From the NCBI GenBank assembly GCA_938004375.1, contig CALKWH010000352.1, forward strand, positions 1-45,985: a stretch of 45,985 bases of DNA. The letters are read 5' to 3'. Below the pieces are notes generated by a model. The model saw only the letters and a program-made list of their open reading frames with translations, was not told the origin of the DNA and did no database searches. Below, in pieces: positions 1-9,821 of this stretch (positions within the stretch are counted from its first letter, which is position 1; each line of letters starts with the position of its first letter). A program made the translations under genes and the position numbers. This stretch comes from an uncultured Pseudomonadota bacterium. Lineage in GTDB: Bacteria > Myxococcota_A > Polyangia > HGW-17.

Positions 1-54
1 CCCTGTAGTGCGACCGGTGGAATCGTTCACGATTCCACCGGTCGCACTACGGGG
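1..54. repeat. Long perfect palindrome at the contig edge
   Basis: Bases 5-26 pair perfectly with 29-50 (22 bp, 2-nt loop). Positions 1-3 and 52-54 extend the stem as C:G pairs past one G:T pair. It lies 10 bases past the stop of the gene at 65-598 (minus), where it could act as an extragenic palindrome or a factor-independent stop, but no T tract follows. It shares GTAG/CTAC ends and a CGACCG core with the hairpins near 19404-19535. The assembly breaking here fits a multi-copy or hard-to-sequence repeat. Confidence 0.8.
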
Positions 55-64
55 GGATCGGAGA

Positions 65-598
65 TCACTTCTTCCCGGGATCGGCAGGATCGTCGCCCAC
101 GGCGAACCAGGTCATGGTGGGACGGACCTTGCGGGGCTCGGCCGGCGGGGCCGCGGGGACCGAACGCCGCTCGGTCTCGTAGCCCTGGATGGTGTAGACC
201 AGCGCGCGATCGAAGAAGTCCATCATGATCGCCATCAACTCGAACACGCCGTGCATGTGGAGGGCGTCCGAGAAGAGGCTCTCCTCCTCGAGCACGTCCA
301 TGAGGATGCTCTTCTCCAGCGAGAGCGCGACGACCAGCTCGAGCAGCTCGAACCCCTCGGCGCAGCGGCGCCGGCCCAAGGCGAAGTAGCGGTCCTTGGC
401 CTCCTCCCGGGAGATCCGCTGGTCCAGCCAGTGCCCCAGGGAGGCGTAGACGTTCATGGCGCGGCGGCGAAGCTCCTCCTCGGTCAGGCGTCGGTAGGAG
501 GTGGTGAGCGGGTGCTCGAGGACGACCTTGCTCCAACGCGCCCCCAGCACGGGTGCCTTGGCCTCGATGAGCTCGATCAGACGGGTGGACAGCAGCAT
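65..598 (-). CDS. RsbRD N-terminal-like (globin-fold) protein
   Basis: A soluble 177-residue protein with no signal peptide. Residues 1-140 read like the all-helical RsbRD N-terminal domain: a helix with LIELIEAKAP, then a TSYRRLTEEELRRRA stretch, then long amphipathic helices ending near FFDRALVYTIQGYE. In RsbR-type proteins this domain senses signals for stressosome or sigma regulation, but the STAS partner domain is absent here. The last 35 residues are Pro-rich and probably disordered. It follows smpB by 23 bases and is the last gene of the pfk-smpB run, so it is probably cotranscribed. The family call is from recognition of the pattern; the role is unknown. Confidence 0.7.
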   Translation of the reverse strand: MLLSTRLIELIEAKAPVLGARWSKVVLEHPLTTSYRRLTEEELRRRAMNVYASLGHWLDQRISREEAKDRYFALGRRRCAEGFELLELVVALSLEKSILMDVLEEESLFSDALHMHGVFELMAIMMDFFDRALVYTIQGYETERRSVPAAPPAEPRKVRPTMTWFAVGDDPADPGKK

Positions 599-621
599 GA
601 CACACCTCGCTGGGAAGGGCT

Positions 622-1098
622 TCAGTCGCGCATGCGGGCCATCTGCCGCTCGTCGTCGCGGCGCCGGATGTCCTCGCGCTTGTCGTACTGACGCTTGCCC
701 CGTACCAGCGCGATCTCCAGCTTCGCCTTTCCTCTCTCATTGAAATATACCGTGAGGGGGATCAGGGTCAACCCCTTTTCCCGGACCTTCACGGTGATGC
801 GGGTGATCTCGGCCCGGTTCATCAGCAGCTTGCGGCGCCGCAGGGGATCGTGGTTGAAGCGGTTGGCGTGGGAGTACTCGGTGATCCGGGCGCCCACGAG
901 CCACAGTTCGGCACCCGCGACCTCGACGTAGGCGTCCGCGATGTCCATCTGGCCCGCCCGCAGGCTCTTCACCTCGGAGCCCTTGAGGACCATGCCGGCC
1001 TCGTGGCGCTCCACGAGCTCGTACTCGAAGTGCGCCTTGCGGTTGCGCACGACGATCTTGCCGCTGGCGACGGACTGTTTCTTCTTCGAGGTCGTCAT
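622..1098 (-). CDS. smpB: SsrA-binding protein SmpB
   Basis: SmpB binds tmRNA and delivers it to stalled ribosomes for trans-translation. The 158-residue length is normal. The oligonucleotide-binding core is clear: residues with VVRNRKAHFEYELVE, GMVLKGSEVKSLR, then DAYVEV, and the C-terminal KGKRQYDKRE-type segment (here RGKRQYDKREDIRRRD) that inserts into the mRNA channel. It lies 27 bases downstream of the phosphofructokinase gene on the same strand and 23 bases upstream of the RsbRD_N-like gene. No tmRNA gene was recognised in this window. Confidence 0.97.
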   Translation of the reverse strand: MTTSKKKQSVASGKIVVRNRKAHFEYELVERHEAGMVLKGSEVKSLRAGQMDIADAYVEVAGAELWLVGARITEYSHANRFNHDPLRRRKLLMNRAEITRITVKVREKGLTLIPLTVYFNERGKAKLEIALVRGKRQYDKREDIRRRDDERQMARMRD

Positions 1099-1125
1099 GA
1101 CGGGCGGGATCCGGCGGGGGACGGG

Positions 1126-2337
1126 CTAGTAGATGCGGTCAACGCGGCCCTGCACTTCCTTGAAGGTGGGGCGGGCGGGCTCGACGCTGCGGCCGAAGCA
1201 GATGCCCATGTTCTCGAAGAAGCGGCACTCCTCGAGGTCGACGAAGCGCTGCTTGATCAACTCGGTGGTCTTCTGGAAGCGGACCTCGGTGCCCTTGACC
1301 TCGACCACGGAGACGCCGGAGTAGCCGGCCAGCAGCAGCTCCATCGCGGCCACGCCGATCTCGGCGCCGAAGTTGACGTCGTAGGCGGAGGATCCGCCGG
1401 AGCGGACCAGATGCGACGGCTGGATCATGCGGATCTCGGGCATCTCGTAGAGCTTCTCGACGAACATGCCGGTCTGGCGCATGTTGTTGCGGACGGCGGA
1501 GTCCTTCTCCATGCGCTTCTTCAGTTCCTGCACGACGTACTTGCCCGCGCCCGAGAGCTTCTTGTGGCCGAACGAGTCCACGCCGGCGGTGTCGTCGGTG
1601 AGCTCGGCGCCCGAGGAGTCGCGGATGCCCTCGGCCACCACGATGGAGTAGGTCCCCGCGTTGACGTCGCTCTCGAGGATGCGGCGCCAGTAGACGGTCC
1701 GCAGGTGGTCGTACAGCACGTCGAAGTTCACCGGGATCTCCGGGATCAGGATGGCGTCGGCGCCGCCGGCGATGCCGCCGCGGAAGGCCGTGTGACCGGC
1801 GTAGCGGCCGAACACCTCGATGACCATGATGCGGTTGTGGGTGCGCCCGGTGGTCTTGAGGTCCTGGGTGATCTCGGAGATGCGGTTGATCGTGGAGTCG
1901 CCGCCCACCGAGTAGGAGTTCAGATCCAGGTCCATGGTCTTGGGCGCGTGGATGCAGCGGATGCCGTTGGAGGCGAGGTCCACCAGGACCGAGCCGGTGT
2001 CGTCGCCGCCGGAGATGATCAGGCCGTCTATCTCATGCTTGGCCAGACCCTCCTTGATGCGGTTGTACTTGTTCTCGTCCTTGATCGACGAGATCTTGAC
2101 GCGGGAGTGGCCCGCCTCGGAGCCGGCCACCGACACGTTGACGTTGTCCAGGCGGCGCGGGGTGAGCTCGGTGAGGTGATCGAACTCGATCAGGTTGTAG
2201 AGGCCGGCATAGCCGTTCGGGATGACCAGGGTCTTGATGCCGTGGGCCAGCGCGGTCAGGCTCACGCCCTTGACCACCGCGTTCAGGCCGGCGCAGTCGC
2301 CGCCGGAGGTGATGATGCCGATGTTGCGCATTTCCAT
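1126..2337 (-). CDS. 6-phosphofructokinase, PPi-type signature
   Basis: Phosphorylates fructose 6-phosphate in glycolysis. The ATG at 2337 is chosen because AAGGAG sits about 9 bases upstream and the protein starts with the usual beta strand leading to TSGGDCAGLN (residues 10-19); a longer open frame upstream is not needed. The protein is 403 residues. GGDDT (110-114) and APKTMDLD (131-138) place Asp and Lys at the two positions that are Gly in ATP-dependent enzymes, the known mark of PPi-dependent PFK. The catalytic Asp of the T-x-D-x-D motif is present. The usual MGR motif reads FGR in VIEVFGRYAGH. Phosphoryl donor is inferred from these residues only. Confidence 0.9.
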   Translation of the reverse strand: MEMRNIGIITSGGDCAGLNAVVKGVSLTALAHGIKTLVIPNGYAGLYNLIEFDHLTELTPRRLDNVNVSVAGSEAGHSRVKISSIKDENKYNRIKEGLAKHEIDGLIISGGDDTGSVLVDLASNGIRCIHAPKTMDLDLNSYSVGGDSTINRISEITQDLKTTGRTHNRIMVIEVFGRYAGHTAFRGGIAGGADAILIPEIPVNFDVLYDHLRTVYWRRILESDVNAGTYSIVVAEGIRDSSGAELTDDTAGVDSFGHKKLSGAGKYVVQELKKRMEKDSAVRNNMRQTGMFVEKLYEMPEIRMIQPSHLVRSGGSSAYDVNFGAEIGVAAMELLLAGYSGVSVVEVKGTEVRFQKTTELIKQRFVDLEECRFFENMGICFGRSVEPARPTFKEVQGRVDRIY

Positions 2338-2396
2338 GGTGAAGCACTCCTTTCGGGTTCGTTTCGGACAGGATTTTCCCTGCGAAAGCGGGGGAT

Positions 2397-3719
2397 TTAT
2401 AGCACTTCCGCAGGGGAAGAAGAAGGAAAAAGTCCGGCGGGTTCGATCCCCTCGAACTCGAGGTACAGGGCGGCCTTGAGCAGGGTGTTGGCGGTGTGGT
2501 GGGTGACGTCGGCGCGCAGCGTGCGGCTGTCCGGGGAGAGGGGCCAGGCGCCCTCGACCAGGATCGGGTCCACGGCGCCCCGGGTGTCGCCCACGCGCAA
2601 CTGGAGCTTCTGCAGCGCGTACACGGCGAACCGCACGCTCTCGCGGTAGCGGGCCAGGCGGTCCTGGTCCCCGGTCAGGCGGGCCAGGGCGACCGCGTCG
2701 GCCACGCCCTCGAGCCGCAGGGCGGTACGCCAGGTGGGGCCTTCTCCGGCCTCCTCGCAGATGTAATGGCCCAGCCGGTCCAGGTCGCCGGTGTTGTGGG
2801 GGAGATACTGCCGGGCGACGATGGCGTCGGTGATGCGGAACAGGTATTCCGGGATCCAGGCCAGCGGCCGGTGCGCGTACAGCCGGACCAGCGGATCCCC
2901 CACCCACAGGCTCATGAGATACCCCTCGTCGGTGGCCTCGTAGGAGCGCTCGGGGTGCTGGTAGAGCCAGTATCCGGTGGCCTCCATGGCGTCGAGGTAC
3001 CGCGCGTCCCCCGTATAATCGAAGAGACGCCCCAGGGCCTGCAGGCTCTGCCCCCACTGCAGCGACCCCCCGCGCGTGAAGACGCCACCCTCGGCGATGC
3101 TGTCGAGCAGGTACTGCCCCAGGCGGTCGATCAGTGCGTCCCGGGAGATGTCCCCCAGGTGCTTCGCGTGGGAGGTGAGCGAGAGCAGCACCAGCGCGGT
3201 GCCACCCAGATCGGTGAGCACGGCCGAGTCACCCAGTTCGGTCACCTGGGAGGTGAGCCAGCGCAGGGCCCACTCGGTGGAGAGCGAGAACTCGGGACGA
3301 CCGGTGAGCTCGGCGAGCATCGCCTGAGTGAACGCGCTGCCGCACTGACGGTGGATCTCGTCCTCGTCGGCCCAGAGCCCCGTCCGGTAGTCGTACTGGT
3401 AGCCGAAGCCGCCGTCCGGGCGCTGCACCTTGATCAGGTAATACCCGCCCAACGCGGCCGCGTACACGATGCCGTCCTCGCCGGTGTCCGAGCCCGCGAG
3501 CGCGAGCGGCGGCGTCAGGGCGTCGGCGGCCCTGGCCAAGGTGGCGTGCTGCGTCGGCCACTCGTAGCCCGGAACGCGGGAGGCGTCGTATACGCGCCAG
3601 GGCGGCTCCTCGAGCACGAAGTCGCCCAGGGTGTGCAGGTCCTCCGTGCAGGCGGGGAGCCCCAGCATCGGGAACAGCAGGAACGGCAGGAGGCGCCGGA
3701 ACGTCTGGCGACGAATCAT
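2397..3719 (-). CDS. Alpha/alpha-toroid-like lipoprotein
   Basis: A 440-residue predicted outer-face lipoprotein: positively charged start, hydrophobic segment, and lipobox GLPAC near residue 20-24. The body is helical with QRPDGGFGYQYD and GGSLQWGQSLQALGRLFDYTGDARYLDAM, typical of alpha/alpha six-hairpin or toroid proteins (polysaccharide-processing or D-glucuronyl epimerase-like folds). No catalytic residues can be assigned. The ATG at 3719 overlaps the stop of the upstream MEMO remnant (ATGA), suggesting translational coupling in the ancestral operon; a GTG at 3725 is an alternative start. Its upstream operon partner is now broken, so its expression may have changed. Confidence 0.75.
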   Translation of the reverse strand: MIRRQTFRRLLPFLLFPMLGLPACTEDLHTLGDFVLEEPPWRVYDASRVPGYEWPTQHATLARAADALTPPLALAGSDTGEDGIVYAAALGGYYLIKVQRPDGGFGYQYDYRTGLWADEDEIHRQCGSAFTQAMLAELTGRPEFSLSTEWALRWLTSQVTELGDSAVLTDLGGTALVLLSLTSHAKHLGDISRDALIDRLGQYLLDSIAEGGVFTRGGSLQWGQSLQALGRLFDYTGDARYLDAMEATGYWLYQHPERSYEATDEGYLMSLWVGDPLVRLYAHRPLAWIPEYLFRITDAIVARQYLPHNTGDLDRLGHYICEEAGEGPTWRTALRLEGVADAVALARLTGDQDRLARYRESVRFAVYALQKLQLRVGDTRGAVDPILVEGAWPLSPDSRTLRADVTHHTANTLLKAALYLEFEGIEPAGLFPSSSPAEVL

Positions 3720-4176
3720 TTCCACGCGACACCCCCGAGGTAGCCGGTGACGCTGTCGGCGTTGCCGTTGCCGGCGTAACTGTCGGACTCGGCGACGATC
3801 TCCATGGTCTCATGCCCCAGGGCGCGCAGGGTGGCCATCATGACGGCGGTGGGGATCTCGCCGCACATGGTGATGGACCCGTCCGTGATGTAGTCGTGCA
3901 GCCCCTCCACGTCCAGCCGGTGGACGTAGTCCGCCAGCGCCGCGTCCTGCTCCCGGGCCACGTCCAAAAGCTCCCGGTGGACCAGGTCCGTCGTGGTGAG
4001 CAGCAGCACGCCCTGACCCGGTACCCCGGGATCAGCCACGGGCCCTGCCCCCAGACCGCCATGGGGCCCCCAGCATGTCAGTGTCCGACGCCAGAACGTT
4101 CACGACATCGGGCTCCTCGACTCGCGCGAGCACCTCGGCTGCAATAGCGCCCGAGAACTGCATGCTCGCATTGGGT
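3716..4176 (-). pseudogene. MEMO-family remnant, N-terminus missing
   Basis: Three frames must be joined to read a MEMO (AmmeMemoRadiSam system protein B-like) protein. The 5' part (about 4176 to 4070) encodes PPNASMQFSGAIAAEVLARV and VVNVLASD, matching TPHASLRYSGEVQAEVFARI in the gene at 7275-7812. A second frame carries AVWGQGPWLIPGYR. The third frame, open from 4039 to 3716, carries TTTDLVHREL, a CGE motif (SITMCGEIPTAVMMATLRALG) and the normal C-terminal end. The signal peptide and first third are absent because foreign DNA begins near 4177. The intact third frame could still be translated from a GTG at 4039, but a functional enzyme is unlikely. Confidence 0.75.
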
Positions 4177-4443
4177 GGAGAAAAGTATTTTCCTCCTTGA
4201 CATCCAGTCAGGGACGAGTATCTTTTTTATTGGTGACCCACAGTGAGCGAAAAAGCATTTTTTCCAGATTTATTTGTATATGTTGATGTTCTAACTTTCA
4301 ACAGCATCGAACAACTTATTTTCTCCAAGACCCGCATATCTTGCTCCCCATTAGTCCGACCCCACTTTTCTCTGCCATGTTTTGAGGCAATTATGCTTCA
4401 ATTACATTTTTTGTTTTTTTCCTGAAGGATGACGGTGTAAAAA
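4177..4443 (+). other. AT-rich leader before the metalloprotease gene
   Basis: This 267-base stretch starts at the left insert junction with a short hairpin (GGAGAAAA near 4177-4184 against TTTTCC-TCC at 4188-4196), followed by a promoter-like sequence at 4197-4224. A 60-codon open frame from a GTG at 4243 lacks a ribosome binding site and is not called as a gene. GAAGGA near 4425-4430 precedes the protease ATG. Nothing else is recognised. Confidence 0.4.
4197..4224 (+). promoter_or_regulatory. Sigma70-like promoter for the metalloprotease
   Basis: TTGACA (4197-4202), a perfect -35 box, is followed after 16 bases by TATCTT (4219-4224), four of six matches to TATAAT. A T-rich tract follows. 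It lies inside the foreign insert about 220 bases upstream of the protease start, so the insert may have brought its own promoter. Confidence 0.5.
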
Positions 4444-5838
4444 ATGTTGAAAAACACAGGTTTTCTTTTCGTTCTGCCGTTGCTTCTTTTTGCAAATAAT
4501 GCTTATGCTGCTTACCATACGGTTTATGGCAAGGTAACTTATATGGAGAAAAGATACAATGGTGGTGGCGAATACAACAAAAATTCTAATTATAATAACA
4601 ACCAACCACTAGTTGGAATTAAAGTGAAGTTATGGGACATGGATGGTAATTGTGTAGATTTTCTGAATAGTTGTAATGAAACTGATGATGATCTTCTTTC
4701 CGAAACAACTACAAACAGTAGTGGTTTTTATTATTTCTACAATATTGGGAACCTTGAAGATATCTACATAACAACAAATCTCGAGACCGCTTATTCTAAC
4801 GTCATGATTAATTCAACAACTGAACTTGTTATTGCATCTCCGGTTAAAACAGATTTCGGAACCGGACAACCAACCAATATAAGGTATGACTGGACAGTTA
4901 GTTGTTCAAATTATTGGTTATATCCCAATACTAGTTGCAATTCCACCGACGCACTTAACACTGTTTTAGATAGCTCTCAGACAGTTTCTAATTCGGAAGC
5001 TACAGCGTCTGCTAATGTCACAGCGACACAACTGCACGTCGAAGGAAAATTTAATAGTAGCATTTTTTCCTCTGATACAACCAATTTCTATATCCTCCCG
5101 AACAATCCTTCTTCTGCTGCTTGTATGTCCCATTGTTACGATGATGCAAACGGAGACGGTAACCCAGACGGCAACAATACCGCGTTGCCAAATGGTCAAG
5201 ATATTTGTGTTTGCACGCCGTATACCAATCACCGTGTTGCACATGAGATCGGGCATTCAGTCATGATGAGAGCTCTAGGATATCCTGGTTCTTTGTCCAC
5301 CTGTCTAAATGGTCACAGTTGGAGTCAAATAGACCAATATGAAAAATGCGCAGTTTCAGAGGGATGGGCAAATTTTTTTGCTGCCGCGACCTTCTTCTCG
5401 GATACTGATACAAGTGCATACTATGTACTTGCTGTGAGAAACATGGAAGGTCTCATCGACTCTTATTATAATAATGGCACCTTAAAGGTTTGCATGGATC
5501 GCGATACCAGCCCCATGGATGTTGAGGGGAATGTAAGTAGGTTTTTCTGGGATTTATATGACTCTACTTCAGTTGACGATACTTTCCCAGTTACAACTGG
5601 CGAAGGCGATAATCTAAATTTATCCATGGATCAATTGGTCGATATTTGGAGAGAATTTCCCTCTGGCACAGATAATCTAGAAGCCAGTGAGTCTGGGTAC
5701 GACGGAAGAAACATATGGGATTATTTCTACCACGCCAATGCTGGTTTTTCAATCAACGCCGGTGGCCCAATTTTATCAAATTGCCTTTGTTATCAGAATG
5801 GCAATTATGCAAATTGTGCCTATCTAAATGCATATTGA
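4444..5838 (+). CDS. Secreted HExxH metalloprotease-like protein
   Basis: A 464-residue exported protein. Residues 1-22 are a signal peptide ending near AYA. Residues about 23-140 resemble a carboxypeptidase-regulatory or transthyretin-like beta domain (VYGKVTYMEKR, GIKVKLWDMDGNC, NSSGFYYFYNIGN). The catalytic part has HEIGH at 267-271 (zinc-binding His pair and catalytic Glu) and SEGWANFF with Glu306, placed as a possible third zinc ligand, as in gluzincins. Cysteines are numerous, fitting disulfides outside the cytoplasm. The gene is much more AT-rich than its neighbours and lies in the foreign insert. GAAGGA precedes the ATG. The substrate is unknown; protease activity is inferred from the motif. 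Confidence 0.8.
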   Translation: MLKNTGFLFVLPLLLFANNAYAAYHTVYGKVTYMEKRYNGGGEYNKNSNYNNNQPLVGIKVKLWDMDGNCVDFLNSCNETDDDLLSETTTNSSGFYYFYNIGNLEDIYITTNLETAYSNVMINSTTELVIASPVKTDFGTGQPTNIRYDWTVSCSNYWLYPNTSCNSTDALNTVLDSSQTVSNSEATASANVTATQLHVEGKFNSSIFSSDTTNFYILPNNPSSAACMSHCYDDANGDGNPDGNNTALPNGQDICVCTPYTNHRVAHEIGHSVMMRALGYPGSLSTCLNGHSWSQIDQYEKCAVSEGWANFFAAATFFSDTDTSAYYVLAVRNMEGLIDSYYNNGTLKVCMDRDTSPMDVEGNVSRFFWDLYDSTSVDDTFPVTTGEGDNLNLSMDQLVDIWREFPSGTDNLEASESGYDGRNIWDYFYHANAGFSINAGGPILSNCLCYQNGNYANCAYLNAY

Positions 5839-5931
5839 ATTTTTCAATTGAAAAAGCAAGCCCATAGACTTCTCCGCACTGTGCCTATTATTCTATGTGT
5901 GGCCTCTCTTTTACTGCCCACCTTATGTTTC

Positions 5932-7262
5932 TCACTCCCCACACCCTCCCTCATCCAGGCTGTCATGATCTGGCGTGACCGCGACATCGTGATTGAATCC
6001 CGTACGACTTTGATAGAGAGCAAAAGAACGCAGCACGTCTGCAGCAAGAACAGGTGTCAACCGATCACCGCGTTGAATGTTCACCGTGAATCCTGTGCAG
6101 TTAGACGTGAGTTGGGCCTTGAATTCACTCGTGTTTGAACAGCACGGCGCAAGAACCTTTTCAGCATTTTCGCGCACATCCCTTGGTATTTGATGTTTAT
6201 TATCTGAAAGTGCAGGGTGGACAAGTTTGTACCTTTTAACTTCGCTCTTGAATGTCCTCTCGAGCATCTCCGCGTGTTTCAACCATGCGGGGCTCAAAAC
6301 CGAAGTGAGACGATTCATATTTTTAACAGGGAAATTCACCGTCCCGTCATCGGAGAGAACCGCAAGGTCCAATATCGCCGCCCTGATCATGATAACTTCG
6401 GCAAAATGAACGTATGCGGATTTCCCGGTCTGGTGGTCCCACCACTTCAACTCATACGAGTGCCCTGGTTTCCGTGCAGGTTCTAGCTTCACCTCGCATA
6501 TGGGCACGAGCCGGACCAACTTTTTATCGCGCGACCGCTCTCCATTTAACCGTACTGCAATATCACACGTTTGCGCCAGTAAAACGTAATACTTTTCCTT
6601 ATCTGTACATTTAAATATTTAAATATGTCGCCCGCACTAAGCGGAAGGTGATGAAAACGAACGATCTCGGCAGGTAGGTACAACTCCGACCGCTGGTAGG
6701 AAAGCGCCTGCTTCCCAGCATCCTCGAGGCCATGTCGACCACCGCTGATCGGAACCATCGAAACCTTACGCGCTGCATCCACTAAGGAAATAAAATCCTC
6801 GTCGCCCCTAACTTTATCACGCATGGTACAAGTAGCGACGTGAGCCGCGATCCGAAGAAGCGTCTCACCCTCCCACACGCCTTCCTTCCGAGAGGACCCG
6901 AAAACTGTGCTATCGAAGTCGTAGACGTTCCATGCGGCCAGGGAATCGGCTGCTGCTTCGTGGGCCTGTTGTAAGTGTGCCCTCGCAGAATCTCGAACCT
7001 TCTTGATTGGAATTGAGAGGATGGCAAGTCGCAGAAGATGCAGGAATCCAGCGTAGTCAGGTGCCCTCGAGTTGAGACGAGCCTTGGCGATCACTATAAA
7101 GCCGTTCTGGTCGACGCCATGTTCTTGGGCCAATTCAGACCATCTGGTGAGTTCCGTTCCCTGGCTGACAGTTTGGGTCAGTAGCGCGCAGTACACTCCT
7201 TTCGACGGCGAGGGCCTCGTCCCTGGGGACGAACGCGAGCGGCTCGGTGGCGAAGTCCACTA
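5932..7262 (-). pseudogene. Decayed gene of unknown family, two frameshifts
   Basis: Three adjacent frames form one protein when two slips are repaired. From 7262 the first frame reads YVVDFATEPLAFVPRDEALAV and ERSV. A missing GT unit near 7197 shifts to a frame reading YCALLTQTVSQGTELTRW. That continues to SAGDIFK, where an 8-bp tandem duplication (6610-6625) shifts the frame. Removing one copy gives DIFKCTDKEKYYVLLAQTCD and IAVRLNGERSRDKKLVRLV, running on smoothly to the stop at 5932. The repaired product has about 440 residues and lacks its N-terminus, lost at the right junction. The family is not recognised. The open parts (6546-7196 from GTG; 5932-6519) could be miscalled as separate genes. 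Confidence 0.7.
6610..6625. repeat. 8-bp tandem duplication causing a frameshift
   Basis: TTTAAATA occurs twice in direct succession. Deleting one copy restores a continuous reading frame across the minus-strand pseudogene, so it is most likely a slippage lesion rather than an ancestral feature. Confidence 0.75.
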
Positions 7263-7274
7263 CGTAGGAAGTGG

Positions 7275-7812
7275 GCGAGCGCCGCGTCCTGTTCCCGGGC
7301 CACCTCGAGCAGCTCGCGGTGCACCAGGTCCGTCGTGGTGAGTAGCAGCACTCCCTGACCCGGTACCCCGGGATCAGCCACGGGCCCTGCCCCCACACGG
7401 CGAACGGCTGGCCCTCGAGTTCGTGGTCCGAGGCCAGCACGACCACCACCTCGGGCACGGTGATCCGGGCGAACACCTCGGCCTGCACCTCTCCGGAGTA
7501 CCGCAGGCTGGCGTGGGGGGTGATCACGGCCGCGGCGTCCCGCCGCTCGCGCACCCCCGTGTCGCGCATGAGACCCACGACGTTGCGGTACAGGTCCGCC
7601 GGATCCTCGGGGTAGAAGCTGCCCGCGTGCTGCCAGGGCCGCGCCCCCGGATCGTCCAGGCCGGGCTGGGGCCCCGAGAAGTCGGGGGTCTGGATGTCCT
7701 CCCAGCCCGTGGGGGCGGGATCCTCCTCGCACCCTGCGGTCAGGGCGGGCACACAGAGAAAGACGAAAACCAGGAAAGCACGAAAGACAAAGAATAACCG
7801 GGAGGACGGCAT
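7275..7812 (-). pseudogene. MEMO-family lipoprotein, truncated and frameshifted
   Basis: The ATG at 7812 follows a GAGGT site and opens a lipoprotein signal peptide with lipobox LTAGC (about residues 24-28). MEMO hallmarks follow: AGSFYPEDPADLYRNVV, then VITPHASLRYSGEVQAEVFA, then VVVVLASDHELEG. MEMO-fold proteins are related to class III dioxygenases and, in bacteria, often occur with AMMECR1 and radical SAM partners, none of which is in this window. Within PWLIPGYR the frame must shift by one base to reach VLLLTTTDLVHRELLEVA. Homology then ends near 7275, before the conserved CG motif. The open frame beyond this point is a chimera with the neighbouring pseudogene. Confidence 0.75.
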
Positions 7813-7906
7813 CGGGTGACCTCGCTCGGAAACAACCTTCCCTGAAACCCGTCTCATGTCAAGTCGCATGGCCCGGTTTCCCCTGAATGAGCCCCCCTCC
7901 ATCTCC

Positions 7907-7936
7907 AAATCAAAATCGAAATCGAAATCGAAATTC
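7907..7936. repeat. AAATCG hexamer microsatellite
   Basis: Three perfect AAATCG units (7913-7930) flanked by the degenerate copies AAATCA and AAATTC. It lies in the gap between the MEMO start and the histidine kinase. The same unit recurs at 10776-10805. Confidence 0.85.
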
Positions 7937-8039
7937 CTCCCTCCCTTCCCAGATCCCTTCCACGAATCCCTTCCCCTTCCCGATCCAATGGATCGTCAAG
8001 ATTCCTCATGACAAGCGCTCTGGAAAGGAGTATTTTCTT

Positions 8040-9812
<1,773 letters not shown>

Positions 9813-9821
9813 ACTGCGTCC

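Larger units (their letters stand above)
4177..7275. mobile_element. Foreign low-GC insert splitting two MEMO genes
   Basis: MEMO homology stops near 4177 on the left and near 7275 on the right. Between these points base composition falls well below the surroundings (the protease gene is roughly 40% GC by eye against about 65-70% outside). It holds a plus-strand secreted metalloprotease-like gene and a minus-strand decayed gene. No integrase, transposase, terminal inverted repeat or target-site duplication was found, so the mechanism is unknown. A recombination that deleted the end of one MEMO paralogue and the start of the next would fit. Boundaries are good to about 15 bases. Confidence 0.65.

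Noticed and set aside
850..2649. Long plus-strand open frame over the PFK and smpB genes
   Set aside because: Shadow of high-GC minus-strand genes; its His/Asp/Val/Gly-rich translation has no domain character. Many similar shadows occur across the window.
2338..3057. N-terminal extension of the PFK open frame
   Set aside because: It overlaps the lipoprotein gene in another frame and is Arg/Pro/Gly-rich; the ATG at 2337 with AAGGAG is the real start.
4243..4425. 60-codon open frame before the metalloprotease
   Set aside because: GTG start with no ribosome binding site, no recognisable domain, AT-rich composition where open frames arise easily.
5848..6138. Plus-strand open frame starting with a signal-peptide-like segment
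   Set aside because: Starts at TTG without a ribosome site and overlaps the end of the minus-strand pseudogene. Only the first 30 codons look protein-like; it could be the tail of another truncated gene but cannot be supported.
4177..7275. Calling the island a defined mobile element type
   Set aside because: No integrase, transposase, terminal repeat, tRNA end or target duplication was found.
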